This document shows positions 43,690 through 52,083 of a stretch of 64,000 nt of DNA, piece after piece. Made by a program: the position numbers and the translations under genes. This stretch comes from an uncultured Clostridium sp. (GTDB lineage: Bacteria > Bacillota > Clostridia > Lachnospirales > Lachnospiraceae), in NCBI GenBank assembly GCA_946553025.1, contig CAMNRM010000007.1:36594-100593 (forward strand), given 5' to 3'. The notes beneath the pieces were generated by a model. The model did not search any database and was not told the origin of the DNA. It worked only from the letters and a program-made list of their open reading frames with translations. How positions within the stretch are numbered: the stretch's first letter is position 1; each line of letters begins with the position of its first letter.

Positions 43690-44937
43690 TCAGCGATACT
43701 GCACAAGGATTGACCGCCGCAAAAGATCCAGGGCCTTTACCACGGCCTGCTCACGGATTTTTTCCCGGTTTCCCTTAAATAAATACTGCTCCACAGATAC
43801 TTTATCCTTAAGATAGCAGGCAATGTAAACCAGGCCTACCGGCTTTTCTTCGGTTCCCCCGTCCGGCCCGGCAATCCCGGTTATGGCGATACAGACATCG
43901 GAATCCGTGGCAAACACCCCTCCGGTTGCCATCTCCTTTGCGGTCTGCTCACTGACTGCGCCGTATTTTTTCAGCGTCCCCTTGCCGACATCCAGAATCT
44001 TTCGCTTTGCCTTATTGGAATAGGTGATAAAGCCCTCACGGAAAACATCCGAAACTCCCGGAACATTGACCAGGCGGGCAGCTAAAAGACCTCCGGTACA
44101 GGATTCTGCGGTGGATACGGTCAGTTCCAGCTTTTTTAACAGACGGACAACCGCCATCTCTAAGGTTTCCTCCTCCCTGGTCGAATAGACATAGTCACCG
44201 AAACGCTTTTTTATCTCCTTGACCACCGGCTTAATCATCTTATCGGCTTCCTCTTCGTTTTCAGCCTTTGCCGTTACCCGAAGATGAACCTCGCCGGTTT
44301 TTGCGTAGGGGGCAATGGTGGGGTTTGTCTGCCGGTTAATTAAATCCAGAATCTTTTCCTCCACCTTGCTCTCGCCAATCCCGCAGATCTTTACCATCTG
44401 CGAGCGGATAACCTCCGGCTGGAGCTTCTGCAGATAGGGATAGACCTGTTCCATAAACAGAGGACACATCTCATTGGGCGGGCCTGGAAGCAGGATGGCG
44501 GATTTGCCGAATTTTTCGATAATCAGTCCGGGAGCCGTGCCGTTATCGTTATCCAGGATGATTGCACCGTCCGGAACAATCGCCTGTTTCCAGTTATTTT
44601 CGGAAATTTCTTTTACGGAAATACCCCGGAAATACTCTTCAATCCTTGCCCTTGTATGGGCGTCTTCCACCAGGGCGCAGTTCATCACCGCGGCGCAGAC
44701 TTCCTTGGTCAGGTCATCTTCCGTAGGCCCCAGCCCCCCGGTTAAAATCACGATATCCGAGCGCTTTAAGGCGGTGCGTATGGTTTCTGCCAGCCTTTCC
44801 CGGTTATCCCCCACCGTTACCTGATGATACATGCTCAGTCCCAGCAGAGCACATTTCTCTGCCAGAAACCTGGTGTTTGTATTGACAATATTTCCCAAAA
44901 GCAATTCTGTTCCTACGGAAATTAATTCACAGACCAT
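43690..44937 (-). CDS. cinA: CinA-family nicotinamide-nucleotide amidase/competence protein
   Basis: 415 residues. The N-terminal COG1058 domain (MVCELISVGTELLLGNIVNT, VILTGGLGPTEDDLT, LPGPPNEM) is an ADP-ribose/MoaB-like pyrophosphatase. The C-terminal part (AESCTGGLLAARLVNVPG, ITGIAGPDGGTEEKPVGLVY) is the NMN deamidase. Full length for the family. It follows pgsA by 5 bp. Confidence 0.95.
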   Translation of the reverse strand: MVCELISVGTELLLGNIVNTNTRFLAEKCALLGLSMYHQVTVGDNRERLAETIRTALKRSDIVILTGGLGPTEDDLTKEVCAAVMNCALVEDAHTRARIEEYFRGISVKEISENNWKQAIVPDGAIILDNDNGTAPGLIIEKFGKSAILLPGPPNEMCPLFMEQVYPYLQKLQPEVIRSQMVKICGIGESKVEEKILDLINRQTNPTIAPYAKTGEVHLRVTAKAENEEEADKMIKPVVKEIKKRFGDYVYSTREEETLEMAVVRLLKKLELTVSTAESCTGGLLAARLVNVPGVSDVFREGFITYSNKAKRKILDVGKGTLKKYGAVSEQTAKEMATGGVFATDSDVCIAITGIAGPDGGTEEKPVGLVYIACYLKDKVSVEQYLFKGNREKIREQAVVKALDLLRRSILVQYR

Positions 44938-44942
44938 ATCTT

Positions 44943-45485
44943 TTACATACTCCCTTCTGTCAGTACCTTATGATTCTTAAAAAGATAGTCAACCAGCGAA
45001 ACCACCGTGAGTACCAGGGCAGCCCAGACGCAGAGATTTGTGATAAGCGTCAGGGTAGGCAGGTTGACAATCAGTAAAATCACGGCAATCATCTGAAATG
45101 TTGTCTTAAACTTCCCCCAATAGCTTGCTGCGATAACAATCCCGTTATCCGATGCCACCAGACGGAAACCGCTGATGATAAATTCCCGGCTGATAATGAT
45201 AATCACCATCCATGCCGGAAGCTGCCTGAGTTCAATCAGGCAGATCAGGGCGGAACAGACTAAAAGCTTGTCTGCTAACGGGTCCATAAACTTTCCGAAA
45301 TTCGTCACCAGGTTATATTTGCGGGCAATCTTTCCGTCCAGCAGATCGGTTAAGCTTGCCACGATAAAAACAGCGGCCGCCACCCAGCGGAAGGTTTGAT
45401 TTTCCCCGCCCTGATAAAGCAGGGCAAAGACAAAAAAGGGAATTAAAATTACCCTTGTTACGGTCAGTTTATTTGGCAGATTCAT
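44943..45485 (-). CDS. pgsA: CDP-diacylglycerol--glycerol-3-phosphate 3-phosphatidyltransferase
   Basis: 180-residue membrane enzyme that makes phosphatidylglycerol phosphate. The CDP-alcohol phosphotransferase motif is complete: DLLDGKIARKYNLVTNFGKF then MDPLADK. MNLPNKLTVTRVILIPFFVF is the usual opening. Its start overlaps the rimO stop by 17 bp. Confidence 0.95.
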   Translation of the reverse strand: MNLPNKLTVTRVILIPFFVFALLYQGGENQTFRWVAAAVFIVASLTDLLDGKIARKYNLVTNFGKFMDPLADKLLVCSALICLIELRQLPAWMVIIIISREFIISGFRLVASDNGIVIAASYWGKFKTTFQMIAVILLIVNLPTLTLITNLCVWAALVLTVVSLVDYLFKNHKVLTEGSM

Positions 45486-46815
45486 CGTACACCTCTCCTA
45501 TTAAATCATATTCCTGCGCCTTCGTTACCCGAACCTTTAAGAAATCACCGCTTAAAAGTTCTTTCCCGGTGTGGACAAAGATTAAACCGTCCACATTCGG
45601 GCTGTCCATGGTGGTTCGCCCCACATAAACCGCCTCATCCGCTATCTTTCCTTCAATCATCACTTCCAGGATACGGCCGACCATCGCTTCCGCCCGCTCA
45701 AAGGCAATCTCCTGCTGCAGTTCCATCAGTTCATCCCGCCGTTCTTCTTTCATCTCCTGCGGGATCTGATCCGGCAGAAGGGCCGCCGGTGTATCCTCCT
45801 CCATCGAGTAGGCAAACACGCCCAGACGGTCAAACTCCATCTCATTGACAAAGCGGTAAAGCTCCTCGTGATCCTCCTGCGTTTCCCCGGGGAAGCCGGA
45901 AATCAGCGTGGTGCGCAGGGCAATATCCGGAATCTCCCGGCGAAGCTTTCCGATAATTTCCCGCAGCTTTTTCTGATCGGTTCTTCGCCCCATCCGTTTA
46001 AGCACGGCATCGCTGGCATGTTGGATGGGGATATCTAAGTAATGGCAGACTTTTTCTTCTTCCCGGATAACCTGAATCAGTTCGTCGGTAATCTCTTCCG
46101 GATAACAGTACTGCAGGCGAATCCAGTAAATTCCGGGAATCCCGGCAAGTTCTCTTAAAAGCTGCGGCAGACGCTTTTCTCCGTATAAATCCACGCCGTA
46201 AAGGGTTGTTTCCTGGGCAACTAAGATCAGTTCCCGTACCCCGCCTGCGGCAAGTTCCTGCGCCTCCTTTACCAGTTCCTCCATGGGAACGCTCCGATAA
46301 TGTCCCCGAAGACTGGGGATAATGCAGTAGGTACAGCATTTGTCACAGCCCTCGGCAATCTTTAAATAGGCATAGCCCCCGCCGGTGGTCAAAAGCCGCG
46401 GCGGATTCTCCCGGAAAGGCGCGTCAATATCCCGAAAACAGGATACATGGCTTTTCTTTTCCTCCAAAACCGCCCGAACCACCGAAACAATCCCTTCATA
46501 GGCCGAGGTTCCGATAATCGCATCCACCTCCGGGATCTCCTTTAAGATTTCCTCTTTGTAGCGCTGGGCCAGGCAGCCGGCAGCTAAAAGGGCCTTACAT
46601 TCCCCTTCTTCTTTATACCGGGCCATCTCTAAAAGCGTATTAATGCTTTCTTCCTTTGCATCCCCGATAAAACAGCAGGTATTCACGATAATCACCTGCG
46701 CCTCTTCTTCCCTGTCCGTAAATGCAAATCCTTCCCTGCCCAAAAGCCCCAGCATCTTTTCCGTATCCACCAGGTTTTTGTCACAGCCCAGGGAAATAAA
46801 CAGTATCTTATTCAT
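45469..46815 (-). CDS. rimO: Ribosomal protein uS12 methylthiotransferase RimO
   Basis: 448 residues. The N-terminal UPF0004 domain has FISLGCDKNLVDTEKML and NTCCFIGDAK. The radical-SAM core has CDKCCTYCIIPSLRG (CxxxCxxC, about 150). A TRAM domain ends the protein. It adds a methylthio group to Asp of uS12. ATG 46815 (AAGGATGTGAAG before it) fits the family start; the frame runs 18 codons further upstream without support. Confidence 0.95.
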   Translation of the reverse strand: MNKILFISLGCDKNLVDTEKMLGLLGREGFAFTDREEEAQVIIVNTCCFIGDAKEESINTLLEMARYKEEGECKALLAAGCLAQRYKEEILKEIPEVDAIIGTSAYEGIVSVVRAVLEEKKSHVSCFRDIDAPFRENPPRLLTTGGGYAYLKIAEGCDKCCTYCIIPSLRGHYRSVPMEELVKEAQELAAGGVRELILVAQETTLYGVDLYGEKRLPQLLRELAGIPGIYWIRLQYCYPEEITDELIQVIREEEKVCHYLDIPIQHASDAVLKRMGRRTDQKKLREIIGKLRREIPDIALRTTLISGFPGETQEDHEELYRFVNEMEFDRLGVFAYSMEEDTPAALLPDQIPQEMKEERRDELMELQQEIAFERAEAMVGRILEVMIEGKIADEAVYVGRTTMDSPNVDGLIFVHTGKELLSGDFLKVRVTKAQEYDLIGEVYDESAK

Positions 46816-46947
46816 CTTCACATCCTTATCTTTTTCCAATCCATGTGCATGTATGCCAAGGGAATACATGATTCAAAAAGGGAAGTTACAAAACCATATG
46901 TTTTCGCAATCCTCCCCTTTACCATCCTTTATCTATTCTTCTATTAT

Positions 46948-47358
46948 TTATTCGTTCGCTTCTGCATCCTCCATACTCTGCGCAGAAGGAAGAACTTCCC
47001 CAGGGTCTTCATCCCCGGCCAGTCCTGCTGCCTGCTTAGCTTCGGTCTGCATCGCCTCTTCCATGGCTTCCATCTCTTCGGCTTCTTCCAGGCTGGAAGC
47101 CTCTGCCGGGTTTTCATCCACAGAATCTTCCTCGCTGAAAATCTTTACTTTTCCTTTATATAATTCATCCACGGCAACCGATAACGATTTCTTCCCGTAA
47201 GAACCTCCGACCATGGGTTCAGCGCCGTCAATCAGCTGTCTGGCCCGGCGGGATGCAGCGATAACGATAGAATAGCGGCTCTGCACCACAGGCTGTTCCC
47301 CCGGTTCAATCTCGCTGTTTACTGCTTCAATTAAATCACTATAGGATGGACGTAACAT
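46948..47358 (-). CDS. rpoZ: RNA polymerase omega subunit with acidic tail
   Basis: 136 residues. MLRPSYSDLIEAVNSEIEPG and SRYSIVIAASRRARQLIDG are the omega core; the last 70 residues are Glu/Ala-rich and acidic, longer than in most bacteria. AAAGGAGATTTTTC precedes ATG 47358; the 44 extra upstream codons of the open frame are not supported. It lies between gmk and rimO as expected. Confidence 0.92.
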   Translation of the reverse strand: MLRPSYSDLIEAVNSEIEPGEQPVVQSRYSIVIAASRRARQLIDGAEPMVGGSYGKKSLSVAVDELYKGKVKIFSEEDSVDENPAEASSLEEAEEMEAMEEAMQTEAKQAAGLAGDEDPGEVLPSAQSMEDAEANE

Positions 47359-47458
47359 GAAAAATCTCCTTTCAACTTCTGAAAAATACCGACAGGGTTT
47401 TATCTGAAACGTCCGCCGCCAATCAGGCAGCATCCGTTCCGGTTTATCTTCCTGCACA

Positions 47459-48079
47459 CTACAGTATCTCCAGTCCTTTTCTAATCTCATTTAAAAATTC
47501 CAGGCGGTTAGCGGTTCGGTTGTGCTGGGCCTGAATCAGCTGGTGAAGTTCCTCCACGCAGACCTCCAGTACATCATTAAGCACAATGTAATCATAGGCT
47601 TCAATGCCCACCGCCTCCTCCACAGCCCGCTTTAACCTTGCCTGGATAAGTTCCGGGCTTTCGGTTCCCCGGCTCACCAGACGCCGCTTTAACTCCTCGG
47701 CACTGGGCGGCATAACAAATAACAACAGGGTTTCGGGAAATTTTTTCTTAATCTTTAACGCACCCTGAATTTCAATCTCCAGGATAACATCTTTTCCCGC
47801 AGCCATCTGCTTTTCCACATAATCCTTCGGTGTTCCATAGAAATTTTCCACATACTGGGCATATTCAATTAAGGCGTCGTTTTCAATCATCGACTGAAAA
47901 TAATCGGGGGAAACAAAGAAATACTCCCTTCCCTCCATCTCACCCGGCCTTGGCTGGCGGGTTGTGGCCGACACAGACAGCGCATACTGGTCATAGCGCT
48001 TCATCAGTTCCTTAATTAATGTTCCCTTTCCTGCACCGGAAAAACCGGAAATTACCACTAAAATCCCCTGACGGCTCAT
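47459..48079 (-). CDS. gmk: Guanylate kinase
   Basis: 206 residues: VISGFSGAGKGTLIKELMKR (P-loop), SVSATTRQPRPGEMEGREYF and YAQYVENFYGT are the kinase signatures. It converts GMP to GDP. AGGAGGAAGA precedes the ATG, 11 bp after the yicC stop. The remA (DUF370) gene that often lies between yicC and gmk in Firmicutes is absent here. Confidence 0.96.
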   Translation of the reverse strand: MSRQGILVVISGFSGAGKGTLIKELMKRYDQYALSVSATTRQPRPGEMEGREYFFVSPDYFQSMIENDALIEYAQYVENFYGTPKDYVEKQMAAGKDVILEIEIQGALKIKKKFPETLLLFVMPPSAEELKRRLVSRGTESPELIQARLKRAVEEAVGIEAYDYIVLNDVLEVCVEELHQLIQAQHNRTANRLEFLNEIRKGLEIL

Positions 48080-48090
48080 TCTTCCTCCTG

Positions 48091-48969
48091 TTATTCGATA
48101 TTCTGAATCTGCTCCCTTACCTTTTCAATCTCGGTTTTTAAAGCAATCGCCTTATCGGCTGTGGTTAAATCATTTGCTTTGGAAAGCGTGGTATTCGCCT
48201 CCCGGTTCATCTCCTGTGCGATAAAATCCAGTTCCCGGCCAATACTTCCTCCGCCCTCTAACTTCTTTTTCATGGACTGAATATGGCTCTTTAAACGCAC
48301 CATCTCCTCGTCCGTGCAGATTTTATCGGCATAGATCGTCACCTCTGCGGCAATCCTGTTCTCATCGATCGCCGTGCCGCTTAACAGTTCCCGCACCTTA
48401 TCTTCCAGTTTTGCCCGATATTCCTCGATAATCCCCGGGGAGCGCTCCTCGATAAAGGAAACCAGTTCCAGCATATAGTCGAGTTTCTTCAAAAGGTCTT
48501 CTTTTAAGCGCTCTCCCTCGGTAATCCGGGTTTCCACAAATTTTTCCGCAGCCTCGCGAATCCCTTCGGAAAGGATCTTCCAAAGATATTCCTCATCTTC
48601 CGGAGCCTGCTCCATCGTAAGCACCTCCGGACACTTCGCCAGGGCAGAAACGGTGATATCATTGGAAATATGAAACTGCTCGGACATCTGCCGGAAAGCC
48701 TCCACATACTCCGCAGCCAGCGTCTTATTATAGTTCAGGCAGAGATTCCCCTCCGTATAATCCTCATAGCTGATAAATAAATCAACCTTTCCCCGCTGAA
48801 GATAGGCTTTTAACAATGTCCTTATGGAAGCTTCAAAATAGTTGAATTTCTTTGGCATCTTAATGTTCAAATCAAGATACCGGTGATTTACGGCCTTCAT
48901 TTCGACAGAAATTTTGTACGCATTCGTTACATTTTCATACCTGCCAAAACCCGTCATGCTCTTTAACAT
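48091..48969 (-). CDS. yicC: YicC-family endoribonuclease
   Basis: 292 residues: MLKSMTGFGRYENVTNAYKI, VEMKAVNHRYLDLNIKMPKK, and GREL then DFIAQEMNREANTTLSKAND. YicC proteins are endoribonucleases involved in RNA decay. ATG 48969 is the family start. A frame from GTG 49005 is ruled out because the promoter minus-10 at 49009-49004 covers it. First gene of the yicC-gmk-rpoZ-rimO-pgsA-cinA run. Confidence 0.92.
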   Translation of the reverse strand: MLKSMTGFGRYENVTNAYKISVEMKAVNHRYLDLNIKMPKKFNYFEASIRTLLKAYLQRGKVDLFISYEDYTEGNLCLNYNKTLAAEYVEAFRQMSEQFHISNDITVSALAKCPEVLTMEQAPEDEEYLWKILSEGIREAAEKFVETRITEGERLKEDLLKKLDYMLELVSFIEERSPGIIEEYRAKLEDKVRELLSGTAIDENRIAAEVTIYADKICTDEEMVRLKSHIQSMKKKLEGGGSIGRELDFIAQEMNREANTTLSKANDLTTADKAIALKTEIEKVREQIQNIE

Positions 48970-49003
48970 CGCAAACAGCCTCTCTTTCGCCATAGTTACA
49001 CAC

Positions 49004-49032
49004 ATTATAAGGCAAGTTTACAGGCAAGTCAA
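49004..49032 (-). promoter_or_regulatory. Promoter of the yicC-gmk-rpoZ-rimO run
   Basis: Minus strand TTGACT (49032-49027), 17 bp, TATAAT (49009-49004): nearly consensus. The expected start of transcription is near 48998, 29 bases before the yicC ATG. Confidence 0.8.
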
Positions 49033-49087
49033 CTAAATTTATCTTTACCGCTCGTTATAGCGTTCGTTCCTTTATCCATACCTTACT

Positions 49088-51820
49088 TTACAGTACCTTG
49101 CTTAATTCCGCAAATAAAAACTGCGTATCGATAGGTTTGGGTATATGGCCGTTCATCCCGCACCGCAGACTCTCCTGCTTATCTTCTTCAAAAGCATTCG
49201 CAGTCATCGCAAGCACCGGTATGGAGGCCAGTTCCGGATTATCCAGCCTGCGGATCTGGCGGACGGCCTCATAACCGTCCATCACCGGCATCTGAATATC
49301 CATCAAAACTGCCTGGTATTCTCCCGGATAAGAATTTTTTAAGATATTTAATGCCACCTGGCCGTTTTCTGCCACCGTCACCGAAAAACCGGCTTCTTTT
49401 AATATCTCCACGGCGATTTCCTGGTTCAGTTCATTATCCTCGGCAAGAAGCAGCCTTCCGGGATGAATCTCCACCGTCTTTTCCTGCGCAACCGCCTCTT
49501 CTTTGGTTTTGCTGGTGCACACACGGAAGGCAAAAGCCACGGTAAATTCCGTCCCCACCCCCTGCTCGCTCTGCACCTCAATCGAACCGCGCATCATATC
49601 CACAATATTTTTTGTAATGGCCATGCCAAGGCCCGTGCCCTGGATTCCGCTGATGGTGGTATTCTTCTCCCGCTCAAACGGTTCAAAAATATGGGTAATA
49701 AACTCCTTGCTCATCCCGATTCCTGTATCCCGGACATAAAACATATAGTTGGCATAGCCGGTAAGTTTTCCCGGTTTTTCCTCCACGCCCACGTCAATGC
49801 TGCCGCCGTTATCGGTGTATTTTACAGAATTTCCCAAAAGATTGAGGAGCACCTGGTTTAAGCGCAGCTTATCACAGTAGATTTCATCATTGACAATACC
49901 GGAAGCATCGATGTGCAGCCTTAACTGCTTTGCATGGGCGTCGGCCTGGACGATATTATACAGGCCGCCAAGAACCTCACGAAGGCTGCAGGGCTTTTCA
50001 TCCAGATGCATCTTCCCGCTCTCGATGCGGCTCATATCCAGGACATCGTTAATCAGCCCCAGAAGATGGTTTCCAGAGGTCATAATCTTTCCCAGATACG
50101 CCTTCACCTGCTCCTGATGTTCGATATGGGAAAGGGCCAGGGTGGTAAAGCCCACGATGGCATTCATCGGCGTGCGGATATCGTGGGACATATTGGAAAG
50201 AAAAGCACTCTTTGCCTTGTTTGCCTGGTTCGCCTGTAAAAGAGCATCTTCCAGCAGGCATTTCTTTTCCATCTCCTTGCGGATTTCCTCATCCACACTG
50301 TGAAGCCCCAGGACAATACTCTGATGCTTTTCATGCTTGCCCACACGCACGGCCTTCATCTGGAAATACTTCACCTCTCCGTCGATTATCGCACGGTAGT
50401 TGGCACAGTACTTTGTCTTGTCGCTTAATTCTTTTACCAGATTCTCCCGGGAAAACATCCGGTACATCCTCTCCTGATCCTCCTCGTGAACACAGTTGTT
50501 CACATAGAGCTTCAGGCAGTCTTCAATAAAAATCTCCTTTTCCGTAACCTGGGAGAACAGCCGCCGGCTCTCCTCGTCCACGCGGAGAACCTCTCCCATA
50601 CCGGTGGCCAGTTCAAAGGCACAGACAACATTATAATCCAGACTAAGTGCCTGGATTAATTCCATCTGTCGGCGTTTATCTTTTTCTTCCCGGAGTTTTT
50701 TCTCCGTGCAATCCAGCAAAAACCGCTGATAGTAGGGTTCACCGTTCTCCACAAACAGCTTGACATTCCCCATAACATGACGGATTTCCTTATTTTTACG
50801 GCACACCCGGTATTCTACGCTGATGCTGTCGCCCTCTTTTTTCAGTTCCCGGATCGCTGCCCGCAGCTTGGGCTTATCCTCATCCAGCACGGAGGCGGCA
50901 ACCATGGCAAAGCCGTCGGCTTCCAGTTCCTCCTGCGACTCGTAATCTAAAATCTTCAGCGCCGCACGATTAACGCTTAAGATCCGTGAACCGTCCACCG
51001 AATGACACATAATACCGCAGTCCATGGTGGTAAACATGGTTTCCAAGGTCTGGTTCTTCTGGATAATCTCCTGCTCATAGGCGCGTTCCTGGGTCACGTC
51101 AATCGCCACGCCCACGGTTCCCATCACACTTCCGTCCACATCGTAGAGAGGGGATTTATAGGTGGTAAGAAGACGCATTCCATCTCCGGTTTTTACGGTT
51201 TCTTCGGATACGCAGGTGCGCCGGGTTTCCATCACTTCCCGCTCCGACTCGATACAGGCCGGATCATCATGTTCCACATCCCAGATATAGGCGTGTCCCC
51301 GTCCTTCCACCTGTTTTTTTGTCTTATTCACTGTACGGCAGAAACTGTCGTTGACCTTTTCATGAATACCGTTCTTATCTTTAAACCAGACAAGATTGGG
51401 AATATGGTTAATCGTTGCCTCCAGATACTGGCTGGTCTGCCAGAAATCCCGGTTCATCTTACAGGTTTTCTGCCACTGCAAAAAGCGGAATCGAATCTCC
51501 TCCTCTCTCATGGGAGTAATCCATACATCCGCTGTATTTTCCAGATATTTCCCTACACGGGTAAAGCTGTCTGCACCGCCCAGAAAAATCAGCTCTGCCT
51601 TTTCGGGCTTGTTCTGCATAAAAAGTTCCAGTTCCCTCTGTCCTTTAACAGCCTGTAAGTCCGCCAGAATTACGTCCGCCTTTTCTTCCAGCGCAGGGTC
51701 CGGCTCCTCGCTCTCCCAGAACGTATGTGTAAAATACGCAAGAGGCTTCATTTCTTTTATGATTTCAAATATGCTTAATGCTTTCCCCACCAAATAGAAA
51801 TGAATGTGACAATGATACAC
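49088..51820 (-). CDS. Hybrid PAS sensor histidine kinase with C-terminal receiver
   Basis: 910 residues, no membrane segment seen. An N-terminal receiver-like region (about 1-120) is followed by three PAS-type domains (about 125-255, 265-390, 400-525), HisKA with His546 in NMSHDIRTPMNAI, HATPase_c (LLNLLGNSVKYTDNGG, GTGLGMAITKNIVDMM) and a receiver with Asp841 in VLMDIQMPVMDGYEA. It belongs to the cytoplasmic hybrid kinases common in Lachnospiraceae; the signal is unknown and no HTH regulator gene is beside it. GTG 51820 follows GGAGGAAAGGGAA. Confidence 0.9.
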   Translation of the reverse strand: MYHCHIHFYLVGKALSIFEIIKEMKPLAYFTHTFWESEEPDPALEEKADVILADLQAVKGQRELELFMQNKPEKAELIFLGGADSFTRVGKYLENTADVWITPMREEEIRFRFLQWQKTCKMNRDFWQTSQYLEATINHIPNLVWFKDKNGIHEKVNDSFCRTVNKTKKQVEGRGHAYIWDVEHDDPACIESEREVMETRRTCVSEETVKTGDGMRLLTTYKSPLYDVDGSVMGTVGVAIDVTQERAYEQEIIQKNQTLETMFTTMDCGIMCHSVDGSRILSVNRAALKILDYESQEELEADGFAMVAASVLDEDKPKLRAAIRELKKEGDSISVEYRVCRKNKEIRHVMGNVKLFVENGEPYYQRFLLDCTEKKLREEKDKRRQMELIQALSLDYNVVCAFELATGMGEVLRVDEESRRLFSQVTEKEIFIEDCLKLYVNNCVHEEDQERMYRMFSRENLVKELSDKTKYCANYRAIIDGEVKYFQMKAVRVGKHEKHQSIVLGLHSVDEEIRKEMEKKCLLEDALLQANQANKAKSAFLSNMSHDIRTPMNAIVGFTTLALSHIEHQEQVKAYLGKIMTSGNHLLGLINDVLDMSRIESGKMHLDEKPCSLREVLGGLYNIVQADAHAKQLRLHIDASGIVNDEIYCDKLRLNQVLLNLLGNSVKYTDNGGSIDVGVEEKPGKLTGYANYMFYVRDTGIGMSKEFITHIFEPFEREKNTTISGIQGTGLGMAITKNIVDMMRGSIEVQSEQGVGTEFTVAFAFRVCTSKTKEEAVAQEKTVEIHPGRLLLAEDNELNQEIAVEILKEAGFSVTVAENGQVALNILKNSYPGEYQAVLMDIQMPVMDGYEAVRQIRRLDNPELASIPVLAMTANAFEEDKQESLRCGMNGHIPKPIDTQFLFAELSKVL

Positions 51821-51877
51821 TTCCCTTTCCTCCTTGTGTTTCGCAAATCATAACTCTTCCTTTTTTCTCTACTTATT

Positions 51878-51906
51878 ATCATACTGTATTTTTTCCATTA
51901 CCGCAA
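51878..51906 (-). promoter_or_regulatory. Promoter of the hybrid kinase gene
   Basis: Minus strand TTGCGG (51906-51901), 17 bp, TATGAT (51883-51878). Confidence 0.55.
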
Positions 51907-51944
51907 TTATTTTCTGTATTTTCATAATATTTTTTACAGGATGC

Positions 51945-51974
51945 TTTACAGAAACTGCCATTTTATGCTATGCT
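51945..51974 (+). promoter_or_regulatory. Promoter of rqcH
   Basis: TTTACA (51945-51950), 18 bp, TATGCT (51969-51974) with TGC before the minus-10. Confidence 0.5.
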
Positions 51975-52083
51975 AACACAAAACCAAAGGGATCTTTTTG
52001 TTTGTTTGTGTTTACACATTCACAGTAACCATGATTTCCCTGCGGCGATAAAATATTTACCATCATGGGAGGACACATAAAAC

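Noticed and set aside
46948..47490. 180-residue version of the omega subunit
   Set aside because: The upstream part overlaps the end of gmk in another frame and AAAGGAG sits before ATG 47358.
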